A DNA stretch of 64,000 nt from Cryptomeria japonica (taxonomy: Eukaryota; Streptophyta; Pinopsida; Cupressales; Cupressaceae), in contig NC_081408.1 in the NCBI RefSeq assembly GCF_030272615.1, positions 311,197,118-311,261,117 on the forward strand, given 5' to 3'. Positions within the stretch are counted from its first letter, which is position 1. Every line of letters starts with the position of its first letter. The position numbers and the translations under genes were made by a program. Below the pieces are notes generated by a model. The model was not told where the DNA came from. It saw nothing but the letters and a program-made list of their open reading frames with translations, and made no database searches. This document shows, one piece after another, positions 11,700 to 24,062 of this stretch.

Positions 11700-12232
11700 A
11701 AGTGAGCCTCTCACTTTGATAGGGTTAGAGGAAAACCAATTCAGTCTACATCTTCCTGATAAATCCAAGATGAATCTTCAACTGGTCTGTCCTTCCACTT
11801 CACAAGATACTTCTTATACTGATTGCTCTGGGTACTACGCCCAATCCTACTGTCCAAAATCTCTTCAATCTGATCCGGTTTCTTCTAGGGCAACTATTTC
11901 TCCAAGTCTGCAATATTGTCCTCACTAGATTCTGGTTCATGATACTCCTAAAGATCTGCAATCTTAAACACAAGTGAAATACTCAGAGTATCTGGTAACT
12001 CTACTTCATATGCATTTCCAGATTTGAACTTCCTCAAAATCTTGCAAGGTCCAAACTTCTTCATCTGCAATTTGTTATAAGTTCCAACTAGGAAACTCTC
12101 TTTTCTCAAATATACCATCATTTCATCACCAAATTCAAATTCCTTATGTCTCCTCTTCTCATCTGCCTTCTCCTTATATTTGTTGTTCATGTCTTTCAAA
12201 TGATGCTTAACCTGAATATGCAAGCCGGCCAT
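11700..12232 (-). pseudogene. G2 integrase C-terminus and chromodomain
   Basis: The minus strand shows a basic tail, then a GPY/F-like module (K-K-F-G-P-C-K-I-L-R-K near 12050), and V-F-K-I-A-D-L near 11950. A well-preserved chromodomain Q-Y-K-K-Y-L-V-K-W-K followed by S-S-W-I lies at about 11765-11820. The two parts are separated by a stop near 11947. The chromodomain is in better shape than that of A. Confidence 0.75.
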
Positions 12233-12439
12233 GTGATCTACAAATTCTTCTGCTTCTGAACTCCTCTGATCTTCATTGCTAATGTCTCTTAATTCTCATA
12301 TACCTCTAGGATGCACTCTAATAAAAATCTCAAAAGGTGTTCTTTTGGTACTCCTATTCATTGAATTGTTGTAGGCAAACTCTTCTTGTGTAAGGATCAA
12401 ATCCCAACTTCTGGTTCTATCTTCAACTAAACTTCTCAA

Positions 12440-13024
12440 CAAATTTCTTAAACTTCAGTTAACAACTTTTGTCTATCCATCAGTCTGTGGATGAAAAGTA
12501 GAACTGAACTTCAAATCTGTCTTCATCTTCTTCCAAAGTGTTCTCCAAAAATGGCCAACAAACTTAGTGTCTCTGTCTGAAACTATGCTCTTAGGTAATC
12601 CATGCAATCTCACCACTTCCTTGAAATATAGGTCTGCTACATGCAATGCATCTGATGTCTTCTTACAAGGTATTAAATGAGCTATCTTCAAGAATCTATC
12701 CACTACCACAAATATAGAATCATTCTCTCTCAGTTTTTTACACAATCCAAGTACAAAATCCATTCTTATATCCTCCTAAGGTCTTACTAGTATTGTCAAA
12801 GGTTTATACAATCCCACATTCTGACTACTACCATTTGCAACTTGACAAACTCTACAACTTTGCACATATCTCTTAACATCCTTATGAATCTGGGGCCAAA
12901 TGTACTGCTCACTCACCAATTCTATTATTTTGTCAATACCAAAATGTCTAGCTAAACCTCCACTATATTTCTCCTTTATTAGATTCTCTCTCATATAAAT
13001 CTTAGGTATGCACAACTGAAGTCC
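12440..13024 (-). pseudogene. G2 integrase zinc-binding domain and core
   Basis: The H2C2 domain (H-F-G-I-D-K ... C-R-V-C-Q) spans about 13000-12830. The core has the first Asp in M-D-F-V-L-G-L (about 12760) and an intact second block, I-V-S-D-R-D-T-K-F (about 12575). The third block reads F-H-P-Q-T-D-G and is followed by TAG, then T-K where T-E is expected. The catalytic Glu is therefore lost as well as interrupted. A frame break separates the two domains near 12770. Confidence 0.8.
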
Positions 13025-13992
13025 TCAGAATAACATCCCATCCTGAATGAAGTAATCCAGCCACTTTCTTCTATCTACCATAACCGGTTCTTTACATGCT
13101 TTCCAAGGTTCTGCAAAATCTGGGTCATCATCATACAAGGTGTTCAACTCTTCAAATCGTAATACTCTCACTCTCATCTCTGTCAGTAGATTCCTTCTCC
13201 TACTCAATGCATCAACAAATTTGTTATCTTTTCCACTTCTATGCTTCAACATAAAGGTGTAACTCTGCAAGAATTATACCCATCTCATATGTTTCTAATT
13301 CAACTTACTTTGATTGTTCAAATACTACAAAGCTTGATGATCTGTATACAACACAAAATCCTTGGGCAACAAGTAATGTCTCGACTTCTTCAAGGCTTGA
13401 ACTATGGTACAAAACTCTTGATCATACACTAAATATCTCCTCTGGGCATCATTCAATTTCTCACTAAAATAAGCTATTGCTCTCCCTTCCTGACTCAAGA
13501 CTACTCCTATTGTTGTTCCACTTGCATCACAATCCACTTGAAATACTTTATTGAAATTTGGTAAAGCTAACACAAGCTGCTCAGTCACTTTCTGCTTCAA
13601 AAATTCAAAACTTTTGTTTTCTCCGATGGTCCACTTGAATTCCTTTCAATCTCCTCTTAGGGTCTTAGTCATAGGGTTACAAACTGAACTGAAATTTTTG
13701 ATAAACTTCCAATAAAAACCATCCAATCCATGAAATGATCTTACCTCTCCAATACTTTCTAGTGTAGGCCACTCAACAATTGCTTTCACTTTCTCAGGGT
13801 CCATCTTCCAACTGTCCTCAGATATCACAAATCCCAAATAGACTAACTCATCCTTCATGAAAGTACACTTTTTAATATTGATCAGCAACTTGTCTTCTCT
13901 CAATCTCTATAAAACTCATCTCAACTGCAACAAATGCTCCTCTTTTGTGTTACTAAAAAACAAAATGTCATCCAAATACACAATAACAAACT
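13025..13992 (-). pseudogene. G2 RT (C-terminal half) and RNase H
   Basis: The active-site box V-I-V-Y-L-D-D-I-L lies at about 13965-13990, directly against the X insertion. The RT thumb (F-H-G-L-D-G-F-Y-W-K-F-I) and an RNase H with V-D-C-D-A-S-G, Y-L-V-Y-D-Q-E and L-Y-T-D-H-Q-A-L follow. RNase H ends with D-A-L-S-R-R-R near 13200. Stops near 13645 and 13600 divide the frame. Confidence 0.8.
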
Positions 13993-15442
13993 TGTTGGCA
14001 TATTGGCATAATTGTTGATGATATTGATGAACTGGTATAAGGACTGTTGGTGATGATATAGTTGAGATATTGTTTGATGATGACGATTAGTTTGTGTTTT
14101 CATTGATGGGAACTATGGTTACATTGTTCTACCATGTTATCTAAGTTGTCTATGATTGACTAGAAAGCTATGGAATGAATTTGACAGTTAACTGGCAAAT
14201 ATGACTTTAACCGGTATATGTGAAACTGTGTTATGCTTAAGTAATTGCATCTAGAGATTGGTGAATAATTTGGTGTGACAGTTTGGAATATGTTTTGGTA
14301 ACATTGCAATGAGGTTATCACAAGAACCGCATCATGTTTGGCTACTGGAAGACATGTTTGTGATTGACTGATGTATTTTCTATAGGGTTTTAGTAGGGTT
14401 TAAGAACCGGTATTCAAATCCTATAACCGGTAATGATTTTGACTTTGGCGGTGTATTACATTATGTTTGTAAGATGGTGATGATGTGGATGAATCTACAT
14501 GAAGTGATAATATGTTTTTTTGTCACAATCAAAGAGAAAATTTCTTGGGAATGAGCAAAGTGCCTAGTAGAATGAGCTAAGGGTTTGAAACTGTATCAAA
14601 TCGATGTGTGGTGATCATTCAATGGCTATAATTATTTTGTAATTGATTGTAATGATCCATATGATGATTTTTAATAATTTGTAAATATTTGTGATGATCT
14701 ATGATGTAAAAATTAGTATGAGGTTAGGGTTTTGTAACTGAATAAGTTGTAAAGTCTATTTAGGGTAAGTTTGTGATGATTTTCTGTGTCGGTGATCAAA
14801 GGAAGAGTGTGTAGATGAACCTCTGTGTGTGTCTATAAGAGAGAATAATATTGGAATAGAAAAGGATCTATATGAGCAAGCAAAGAGTTCTATTTTCAGA
14901 TCATACATCTATTGTTCCCTAATAGTTGCAGCAGACTCAAAATCCCTTAACCGGGTAGGTCTTGACATGCCTAATTGTATAAATTCCTTCACCAAGTGAC
15001 TCATTATCTCGGGTTATAAATCATTTCACAAGGTTACTCCTAATAGAGTAAATCTCCTAACAGGGCTAAGGTAAATCCCTTAACCGAGGGACTCCTAACA
15101 GGGTCTTCTCCTAATCGGGCTAGGCTCCTAATAGGGCATATTCTGAAAGAGTGCAAAAATCTTGTGGGTACCAATTCCCACCATTGTTTTTCCCATTTGG
15201 GTTTCCATGTGAAAATATTGGTGTTTATGTGTTGAGTTGATATATTTCTATTGCATGCATGTTGATGAATTCTTAGAAGAATAGTTTGATAGATCTGCTC
15301 AACAGTATGATTTCAGTTATTACCGGTACTATTTATGAGTTATTTTAAAAGAAGTTTTTTTGTGGTTGTTAAAGTTTTAAAGTTTATTGTTATTATTGAT
15401 TCAACCCCCCCCCCCCTTCTCAGTAATAACTGGTTCCTCACA
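13993..15442 (+). repeat. Element X 5' LTR (about 1,450 bp)
   Basis: It begins tgttggcatattgg against the broken G2 RT and ends ...ggttcctcaca before the primer site. It holds the shared copia box (gtttttcccatttgggtttccatgtgaaaatattggtg near 15185-15220). A run of related phrases such as tcctaacaggg and ccttaaccg follows between 14945 and 15140, and a homopolymeric C run lies near 15407. No partner is in the window. Confidence 0.8.
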
Positions 15443-15444
15443 AA

Positions 15445-15457
15445 TTGGTATCAGAGC
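15445..15457 (+). other. Element X primer-binding site (tRNA-iMet)
   Basis: ttggtatcagagc stands just inside the LTR end and is complementary to the 3' end of initiator tRNA-Met. Confidence 0.85.
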
Positions 15458-15499
15458 ATTGGTCCTCTATGTGTAGAATCTTAACCACTTGAGGAAAAG

Positions 15500-15577
15500 A
15501 TCCAGAGGAAAATGATGAAGGAGAGTCTGAAAACTACACAATATGGAAAGACAAAATTAAGATTTATATCAAAGGTA
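15500..15577 (+). pseudogene. Element X gag, 5' fragment
   Basis: One frame gives E-N-Y-T-I-W-K-D-K-I-K-I-Y-I-K-G, the conserved N-terminal pattern of copia Gag proteins. It is cut by the LTR of B after 15577 and continues at 61252. Confidence 0.7.
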
Positions 15578-16815
15578 CTTTGGCAATTTGGTGGAATTGA
15601 TTATGTGTTGGATTGATGTTTTGTCATTGATGTCAACATGAGTTGTTTTGGTTTCTTTACCAGTATCCTTCTAATCCTGATAGGTTGTTTGCTTTCTGGT
15701 TAGATTAGGTCATGATGATCTGGTATGCTCTGATATGTTTGGATTATGGAATTACCTTACTCATGCTACTCTTATTAAAGCTAATTCATTTGGTTTTGAT
15801 TTTGTGGTCAGATGCTTTCCTATATGCTGGAAAGCTTGGTTTGTTGTTTCGACGAGGGCTTCATCGACAGAGCTTTTGATGAAGATCTTTGATGATATGC
15901 ATAAGTGGTGTTGGTATAACTTTTGGTGGATATTTAAGATGTTGATGGTGATCATGTTCAAGATTTGGTGGATGGAGATCAATTCTTTAGCATGTGGACC
16001 TATATTGGGTCCCGGTTGATCTAGGTTATGGACCAACTTAACGTAATGTGTGGACTAGACCTCTCGATGTGTTTCTGAGATGTCTTATGTGTTGGATATT
16101 ATTTTTTTAGTCTAAGGCTGACATGTTTTGTAATTATGTAATTGGTTTATTGTCTGGTGGTCTACTTGATTGTTTATGGTCGAGGGTTTGTATAAATGAT
16201 GTAAGATATCATTGTAGATCATCATGGTATATTGTCAGGGAATGGGATATGAATATGTAATGTGCGAATAATGTAATATCATTTAGGTAGAGGATTTGGT
16301 TGATCATTGGAGATCAAGTTGGGTTTATGTAAGAGGATTTAGTCCTCCAGTATTGAGCTTAACTAGAACTGTACTCATGTATAAGAGATGATATCTTTAC
16401 AGTTCATTCATTCTTCCAGATTGTAGTCTGGATTTCTATGTAGTCAATGAGAATCCTTTTGTGATGAGAAGTGTGCTCTAGGTTGTTGGCCTTCCTGCAA
16501 GTGTAGGCCCCTCAATTGTAATTCAAATACTTACTACAGAAGTATTATCTAACGATTGGTAGGCTTTCCACCGTGGTTTTTCCCTTTATCGAGTTTTCCA
16601 TGTATAAATATTGGTGTGATGTGGATGGTATTTATTCTATGATTATTATTTATGCTTAATTGGTTTAACTACTATTCCTATATTTGGTTTAAGAATTCTA
16701 GTATTAATGTTCTAGGTTCCAGTATTAAAGTTTTAATTGCTAAATTTTTTGGTAATCTATGACAACTGATTCACCCCCCTCTTAGTTGTCTTTTGGTTAT
16801 TTGAACTATCTAACA
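15578..16815 (+). repeat. Element B 5' LTR (about 1,238 bp)
   Basis: This pairs with 60026-61246 over its whole length. The first bases read ctttggcaatttgg against tgttgccaatttgg in the partner, so the terminal TG is mutated here. It ends ...gaactatctaaca, and the shared copia box is at about 16560-16620. Confidence 0.88.
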
Positions 16816-16829
16816 ATTGGTATCAGAGC
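16816..16829 (+). other. Element B primer-binding site (tRNA-iMet)
   Basis: attggtatcagagc directly follows the LTR end. Confidence 0.88.
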
Positions 16830-16873
16830 TTTGGTCCTCTTTGTGGAAAGATTAACCGCTTGAGGAAGATCCT

Positions 16874-17805
16874 ATGGTGACTAATAGTTCAAGTTCATCT
16901 AGGTCATCTGGAGCTATCTTTTAGAGAGATGTCCCCAGGGTTGATGGAACAAATTACACAGTATGGAAGATTTGGATGGAGACTCATCTGAGATGTCTTT
17001 GCAAGGAGATTTAGGAGATCACACAGAATGGTGTTACACCTCATAATCTAATATCTAGCAATCCTCCTTCGGCAAACATGGATAAGGATCTTGAGAATGA
17101 TTGTAGAGAAAGAGAAGCCCTCTTGTGTGCACTTTCTGATCAACAAATAATAGGATTGACTCACAATTCATCTAGAAAGGCTATATGGGATAAGTTGGAG
17201 ACTCTTAATGAAGGTGACCCTATAGTGAAGATTACAAAACTTGATGGTTACTGGGTGAGATATGAAAACCTAAAGATAGAAAAAGATGAAAGGATTACTA
17301 CATTCCTTGAAAGGGTAAATGAGATTGTTATGGGAATTCAATGTTGTGGTGGAACTCTAAGTGAATTATTTCTAAAGTTTTGAGAGCCCTACCACTGGCT
17401 TACAAGATGAAGGCTACTACTATTAATGAGCTGAGAATAATGGCTAATACATCTATCAACAGAGATACTTTGGTTGGGAAATTATCTGCTTTTGAGCTTG
17501 AAGAATTTGGACTTTCTGGAGATGTGAATACTAAACCTGGTTTTCATGCATCTGCATCAGCAACCAGCAAGCAAGATTGGAAAGATTTATATGCCAAGGA
17601 ATTGGATGATATGAAGAAAGAAGATGATGAGTTTGAGCAACTTGAAGCACTATTTGCTAAAAGAGTACCTAAAGGACTGGTAGGAGGTAAGTATGAAGGA
17701 AAAATACCTTTTAAATGTTTTGCATGTAATAAGATTGGTCATTTTGCATCTATATGTTCTGAAAGGAATTCAATATTTGAACAAAGAGTTAGAAGATCTT
17801 TTTAA
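16874..17805 (+). pseudogene. Element B gag (broken)
   Basis: The ATG at 16874 is followed by a Ser-rich start, a TAG after about 17 codons and a second TAG near 17010. The body has V-D-G-T-N-Y-T-V-W-K, the R-E-A-L-L region and a W-D-K-L-E-T-L motif. A small deletion near 17365 shifts the frame, as comparison with the gag of D shows (D has S-E-D-E-I-V there). The nucleocapsid knuckle C-F-A-C-N-K-I-G-H-F-A-S-I-C at about 17719-17760 is intact. Confidence 0.8.
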
Positions 17806-18330
17806 CCTAACCCTAGATATCAGAACAAGTATAAGTATAGGAAAAATATAGACAAATTATGCTAAATAGCAAATGATGAAAGCATTATTGATTTTGATGA
17901 TGAACCAACAAAAGACTCTGCTAGTAGTTCTGACAATGGGAAGGAATGGGTGTTCCTAGCTATCAAGGAAGATGTTCCGACACTAGAAGAGAATGTACCT
18001 GAAGTGAAGGAACTTGCTGCTAAAATTGAAGACAAGGATGAATGGGTAATTGACAGTGGTTGTTCACATCATATGACTAGAGATAAAGGGAAGTTTCTAT
18101 CTTTGCAAGAATTTGATGGTGGTATGGTTAGATTTGGAGATGACAAAGCATGTATGATTAGAGGAAAATGAACCATATCATTGGATGGTAAGAAAAATAC
18201 TGACAATGTTTATTATGTTGAAGGTTTAAGGCATAATATTTTGAGTGTAGGACAGTTTGTGGATAAGGGATTTCAATTATAGTTCAAGGATGGAAAATGC
18301 AAAATCATTAACAGATCTAGTTTGGAGATT
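17806..18330 (+). pseudogene. Element B protease region (broken)
   Basis: The copia protease motif W-V-I-D-S-G-C-S-H-H-M-T lies at about 18045-18080 and F-G-D-D-K-A near 18140. Stops at about 17862, 18169 and 18280 interrupt it. The following segment (E-G-L-R-H-N-I-L-S-V) is the usual lead into the pre-integrase domain. Confidence 0.78.
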
Positions 18331-19270
18331 GAAACTGGTACACAGACAAAAGGTAATATATTTCAATTGAATTCCAATGAGAAGACATGTTTGATTGTAC
18401 AAATTGATGAGAGTTGGCTATGGCATAAAATCTCATGTCATGTGAATTTTGATTGCATTGTGAAGATTAGTTCAACTAAGGCAGTTAGAGATATACCTAA
18501 GATTGTGAAGCCCTATAATCTAGTATGTAAAGAATGTCAAATGGGTAAATAGGTCAGAACCTCTTTTAGGAGTATACAAGATAAATCAAATGATGTTCTT
18601 GATCTTATTCATACTGATTTGTGTGTCCCTACTAGAGTTAAAAAATTTCAAGGTGATAGATATTTCATGCTAATCATTGATGATTATTCTAGAATGACGT
18701 AGGTTACTTTTCTAAGGGAAAAATCTGAAGCATTTGAAAAGTTTAAAATCTTTAAGGCTAAAGTGGAAACTAAGATAGGATTGAAGATTGAGGTAAGATC
18801 ATGGTGGAGAATTCACATCTGGTGAGTTTAATAACTTTTGTGAGAAGCATGGTATAAGAAGACAAATTTCTGCTCCCCGGACACCTCAGCAGAATGGAGT
18901 TGTGGAAAGGACAAACAAAACTATCTTGGATGCTGCTAGAATAATGATGATGGAAGATAGTCTACCTCATATCTACTGGAGAGAAGTAGTGAGTACAATG
19001 GTTTATATATTCAACAGAGTACATATCTAAGGAGAAATTGGTAAGACACCTTATGAATTATGGTTTGGCAATATACCTACAGTTAAGTATTTTAGAATCT
19101 TTGGTAGTAAATGTTATATCACGAGAGATGATATCATTGGAAAATTTGATCCTAGATGTGATGAAGGCATATTTCTTGGTTATTATAATGACAGCAAGGC
19201 ATATAGATGTTATAAAAAGAGATTATAGAGAATTATGGAAAGTGCTCATGTCAAAGTGGATGAGATAAAT
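18331..19270 (+). pseudogene. Element B integrase (broken)
   Basis: The pre-integrase zinc region (W-L-W-H ... C-K-E-C-Q-M-G-K) spans about 18415-18552. The core shows F-M-L-I-I-D-D-Y-S-R near 18665-18695 and P-R-T/P-Q-Q-N-G-V-V-E-R near 18880-18910, so the Glu block is present. Stops lie at about 18550 and 18700, a frameshift near 18795 falls in the second Asp block, and another stop is near 19030. The C-terminal part with S-K-C-Y-I near 19110 is recognisable. Confidence 0.75.
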
Positions 19271-20163
19271 AGAGGTCAAATCAGAGTTTATAAGAAGGAA
19301 TTGATGGTGGAAACGATTATATATGAACCGGTAACACCTTTACTAGAACAGAGTGTTGAACCAATTACTCTGGCTGTATCAGAAAATTCTATAGTAACTG
19401 AAGAACTGGGAAGACGAATAGAGAGTAAGAAGACTCCTAGGTATGTGAGATTGAATCATTCAGAAGATCAAATCATTGGGGATAAGAACAATGAAGTAAT
19501 GACAAGAAGAAGGCTGGCAACTAATGAGGTATGTTTAATTTCTCAAGTTGAACCAGTATCAGTAATTGAGGCATGTAAAGATGAATATTGGTTGAAAGCT
19601 ATGGAAGAAGAATTAGATCAGATTGAGAAAAATAACACATGGACTTTGGTTCCTCGGCCTAAAAATAAGAGTTTTATTGGAACTAAATGGTTTTTTAGTA
19701 ATAAATTGAATGAGGATGGTCAAGTTGTAAGGAATAAGGCTAGATTGGTTTGTAATAGATATTCTAAGAAGGAAGGAATTGATTATGGAGAGACTTTTGC
19801 ACCTGTAGCTAGGATTGAAGTTGTAAGATTATTTCTTGCCTATACTGCCCACAAAAACTACAAGGTTTATCAGATGGATGTTAAGTGTGCATTTTTGAAT
19901 GGGGGTCTTGATGAGGAAGTTTATATTGAGTAATCTGATGGTTTTTCACTATCAGATGATACAAACATGGTTTGTAGGTTAAGGAAATCTTTATATAGAT
20001 TGAAACAAGCACCTAGAGATTGGTATGCAAGGTAGGTAAATATCTTTTGAAGCTTGGTTTTACCAAGGGTAATGCTGACAGTAATTTATATTATAATATC
20101 ACTAATAATGATTTATTGATTATTGAAGTATTTGTTGATGACATCATTTTTGGAGCTGAAGAT
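19271..20163 (+). pseudogene. Element B RT, 5' part (interrupted by C)
   Basis: A long open stretch (19235-19933) covers the linker and the RT fingers, with [10 protein letters not shown] near 19590 and [12 protein letters not shown] near 19870. After TAA at about 19933 it continues to the active-site box F-V-D-D-I-I-F-G at about 20128-20152. C is inserted a few codons later at the AAGAT duplication (20159-20163). The last codons before and first codons after C read A-E-D and K-L-C-K, matching D. Confidence 0.85.
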
Positions 20164-20659
20164 TGTTGAACACAGAGTACCACTGAGAGGGGGGTGGATC
20201 AGTGGTTCCTAAACTTTTTGACTTTTAAATCAACTTTAGAATATCAGTTATCCACTTAAACACTAAACAATCAAACTGATAGAACAAGAAAGAAAGCCAA
20301 AGAGATCAATCACACAAATGTAACTCTCAACACCATATTTACAAGGAAAACCCAATGTGGGAAAAACCTCGGTGAGAAAAGATGCTGGACACTACTACTC
20401 TAATCCAACCTCATACGTAAAACACTAAATTACAAAGATTTAGGGCACCAACCCCTTCACTTTTAGGGCACCAACCCGCACCAAGCTTCAAATTGGCAAT
20501 GTATATTGAAATACTATTTGAATAAAATTAAGGCTTCTTGTTACAAATTAATTCCACAACTATTTGATCAAATAACTCACTGCTGGTAGATAGTCTTTTC
20601 CCCTCCACTGAATCTCACACTACCGGTTATGAGATTACTTTATCTAACTCTTGGCCTCT

Positions 20660-20752
<93 letters not shown>

Positions 20753-21452
20753 CTCTCAACACACTGTGTCACACTTGGATGTTGCCTGCTCTACCACACC
20801 TTATCAGTTTAGCTTAACTGTGAAACTACAGTTATCCCGGTACTCAATCACTGTTGGTAGAACCCTCTCACCAGTATGCTTGCTCACTTATTATGCATCT
20901 CTCTTAGAATAAATTCTAAAGATAGGAATTATTCTCTTTCCCTTAATCTCTCTTTTCTCTTCCTCTTCTCAGCAGCATAAAAAATGCTCTATCTCGAGCT
21001 CCTCTCCTTATACCATGGTTTCCCACTAAAAATCCATTCAAATTTAGAGCAGTTAGGGTTTTCTCTTCCAGACACAATATTCATGAGATCTGATCCAGTC
21101 TATCTTGGATCGATCACTTGTACTCCAGGGATGTATCTGTACACTCTTTCCATTCCCCGATGCATAGTTGTTGAATATAGAAATCTCAAACAAGATTTCC
21201 TGCCTTGAAATTTGTCAACTCATAAAATGCTTCAGCCGTTTCCTTTTTGAGGTCTTCCTGAATTGGATTTCCTTTGCATTGATCTAGACTCCAACTACTC
21301 CTTGATCTTCCTTTGTCATTCTTTCTTCCTCGAGCCACATCGGTCAGTTACAATCCCATGATTAGTGGTTGTTTCATTTAGGTCGACTAACCATTTCACC
21401 AACCGTGTCGATGGTGACTTTATCAACCTCTGCATATTTGCCACCTCGTCTC
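20164..21452 (-). repeat. Element C 3' LTR, outer part
   Basis: This aligns with 57166-58440 of the 5' LTR, including the ggaaaacccaatgtgggaaaaacctc box (20345-20372) and the TC/AC microsatellite. It stops at 21452, where D starts; the rest of the LTR resumes at 51503. Confidence 0.9.
20661..20748. repeat. (TC)n(AC)n compound microsatellite
   Basis: About 52 bases of TC repeats pass directly into about 36 bases of AC repeats inside the LTR of C. The partner LTR has the same compound repeat at 57695-57748 but with only about five TC units, so the tract changed length after insertion. Confidence 0.95.
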
Positions 21453-22513
21453 TATTAGGACCCGAAAGGCAACTGAGAGGGCGTGGGGGTGAATCATTTG
21501 TCTATTAATTTCAACCCAAATACAACTTAATCAAACTTGATATTTAATACTAGTAAACCAAAATTAATGTCAGTTAACAGATTAACAATTAATAACAATA
21601 CTGGTGAAACTTAATTCATAAAACAGAAAGAAAAACAACATCCACAACACATAACACAGAGATTTTAATGTGGAAACCCTATAAGGGGAAAAACCACAAT
21701 GGGAAACCTTACCCACAATCAGATGATACTACTCTATATAGTATGTGTATACGAATGGGCTCTACATATGCAAAGAGACCAACTGCCTAGAGCACACTGC
21801 TCAAATGGGAGTCACAATGACTATAGTAGGATGGTTAAATCCTAGAATAATGTACTACTCAAAATAGCATCTCCAATACTAGATTTAGTACCGGTTAAGC
21901 TCTGATAATCACCTTCAAACCTTCCTTGAACCTTCTCTATGGTCTTCTTATATGATCTTCAATATTTGTACATACCATGTTACAATACCATAACCTTACA
22001 TGCCATATACCATATCCTTTATCTCATCAATTGAGATCTTACATATATACAAAATCTAAGACCAAATGTGTAGGTCGGCTCACTAAGAATGTTACAATAA
22101 AATAAATTACAAACAAGTCTAGATGCAATGCATCATGTTGGCTCAATACATTTACAACAATATATAATCAATAAATTATCTCCATAACATGTCGTGCTGA
22201 TCTGGAATAGATAATGCATACCTGTCCATAACCTAGACCAATCTATCGGTAACAACAAATATGTCAATCGGATTATACCATTAACCAAAATACCAAAACC
22301 AAGTATCCAAACCATGTCCTCGACATAATCAAGTGATCTCCAGATGATAACAAGTCATCGCCAGTGCCAGTGAACAATATACCGGTGACTGTGCATAAGT
22401 CACTGAACATGCCAGTGAACACAATGTGTCAGTTCAACATAACCATAGATCTCTAGAAGGATAAGTGTTGACATCAATGACAAAAATAATGCAACACATC
22501 CATAATACCAACA
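21453..22513 (-). repeat. Element D 3' LTR (1,061 bp)
   Basis: This pairs with 50447-51502. It starts tattaggacccg (partner tcttaggacccg) and ends ...ccataataccaaca. The copia box is at about 21670-21705 on the minus strand. A polypurine tract abuts it at 22514. Confidence 0.9.
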
Positions 22514-22820
22514 ATATCCCCCTTTGGCATTGATGGCAACACAAGATGGAAAAACATCTAAGTGCCAAAACCGAATGCCAAAAACCAAAAGCCAACAATC
22601 TCCAGAATAGATCAATACCAGAAATCCAAATCCAAATGCAGAGAGTATATTTCTCTCCCTCAATGAATAAACTCTCCCCCTAGGATAATTTTTCCTAAAT
22701 ATAAAGTTAAGTTTTTCCATAGATATCTTTGCCCCTTTGACATCAAATGTCAAAGAAATACAAATATCAGGACACATAACCAACTAGTATGACCAACTAA
22801 TATAACCAACAACTCTGCTT
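22514..22820 (-). other. Element D polypurine-tract region
   Basis: The minus-strand sequence next to the LTR is gccaaagggggatat (22514-22528), the plus-strand primer. A second purine run, tagggggagag, lies at about 22673-22684, giving the multiple-PPT layout also seen in B, C and F. I see no protein in this stretch. Confidence 0.7.
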
Positions 22821-24062
22821 CTTGCTCAACCAAGAAATCAATCTGCTACCAAGAAAGAATGCTCTGCCAATGGTGCTTTTTCTATCATCTACATCTCCTA
22901 CCCAATTTGCATCAATGTATGCACATAAATCAAATTTTTCATCTTTAGGATACCATAAACCAAGATTTGTTGTGCCTTGTAGATACTGGAAAATCCTTTT
23001 TACTGCTGACTCATGATTTTCTTTAGGATTACTCTAAAATCTTGAAATAATACATACTGCATTCATTATATGAGGTCTTGTTTGTGTCAAATACAGTAAA
23101 CCTCCAATCATAGATTTGTATCTTGTCAGATTAACAGGAGCTAAATCATCCTTTAATGTCAATTTATCAGTTGTAGTCATAGGATTACTTACTGGTTTGG
23201 AGTTTTCCATACCAAATTTATTCAATAGTTCCTTCAAGTATTTTGTTTGGCATATGAATATACCTTTATCAGTTTGTGAAACCTGCAATCCTAAAAATAA
23301 TTTTATCTCCCCAATCATAGACATTTCAAATTCTTCCTGCATCTTGTTAGCAAAGTCTTTACACAATCCATCTTCTCCTCCAAAAATGATATCATCAACA
23401 AAAACTTCAATAACCAAGATGTCATCATTAGTCACTTTGAAATATAAGTTTCTATCAGCATTACCTTTAGTGTAAACAAGCTTCAAAAGATATTTGTCCA
23501 ATCTAGCATACCAAGCTCTAGGAGCTTGCTTCAATCCATACAAAGCTTTCCTCAATCTACAAACCATATCCTTATCATTTGTTAGTGAAAATCCATCAGG
23601 TTTTTCAATGTAAACTTCCTCTTCAAGATCACCATTCAAAAATGCACATTTTACATCCATCTAATATACTTTATAGTTCTTATGAGCTGCAAATGCAAGA
23701 ATTAATCTGACTACCTCAATTCTAGCTACCGGTGCAAAGGTTTCATTATAATCAATTCCCTCTTTCTGTGAATATCCTTTACACACTAATCTTTCTTTGT
23801 TCCTAATTACCTTACCATCTTCATTAAGTTTATTTCTGAATACCGATTTAGTTCCAATTACATTTTTATTTTTAGGTCTGGGAACTAATATCCATGTATT
23901 GTTCTTTTCAATTTGTTCTAGTTCATCTTCCATTTCTTTAATCCAATGTTCATCTTCACATGCCTCAATAATAGATGTTGGTTCAATTTGAGAAATTAAA
24001 CACACCTCTTCATTTTTTAGTCTTCCTCTTGTCATAGCACCTTGATACTTATTAACAATTAT
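22821..24062 (-). pseudogene. Element D RT and truncated RNase H
   Basis: The linker and RT fingers (24035-23661) are separated by one TAG from a 208-codon open frame (23660-23034). That frame holds [20 protein letters not shown], the active-site box F-V-D-D-I-I-F-G-G and F-L-G-L-Q-V-S-Q-T. RNase H starts after a stop near 23034 and shows G-L-W-Y-P and W-V-G-D-V-D-D-R-K-S-T, but breaks off near K-K-Q-S-C at about 22815. Its second half, present in B at 59270-59619, is missing. Confidence 0.85.

Larger units (their letters stand above)
11684..13992 (-). mobile_element. Element G2: truncated chromovirus (RT to 3' LTR)
   Basis: A second gypsy element in the same orientation as A keeps the second half of RT, RNase H, integrase and a chromodomain. 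Its 5' part is cut off at 13992, inside the RT active-site region, where copia X begins. It is the oldest layer visible, because both A and X are inserted in it. Its gag, protease and 5' LTR presumably lie beyond the end of X, outside the window. Confidence 0.85.

Noticed and set aside
15761-16036. Frames on both strands at 15735-16036 and 60230-60484
   Set aside because: They lie within the paired LTRs of B and reflect LTR sequence in either direction, not a gene.
20629-20817. Frame of alternating Leu-Ser and His-Thr as a gene
   Set aside because: It is a translation of the TC/AC microsatellite inside the LTR of C.
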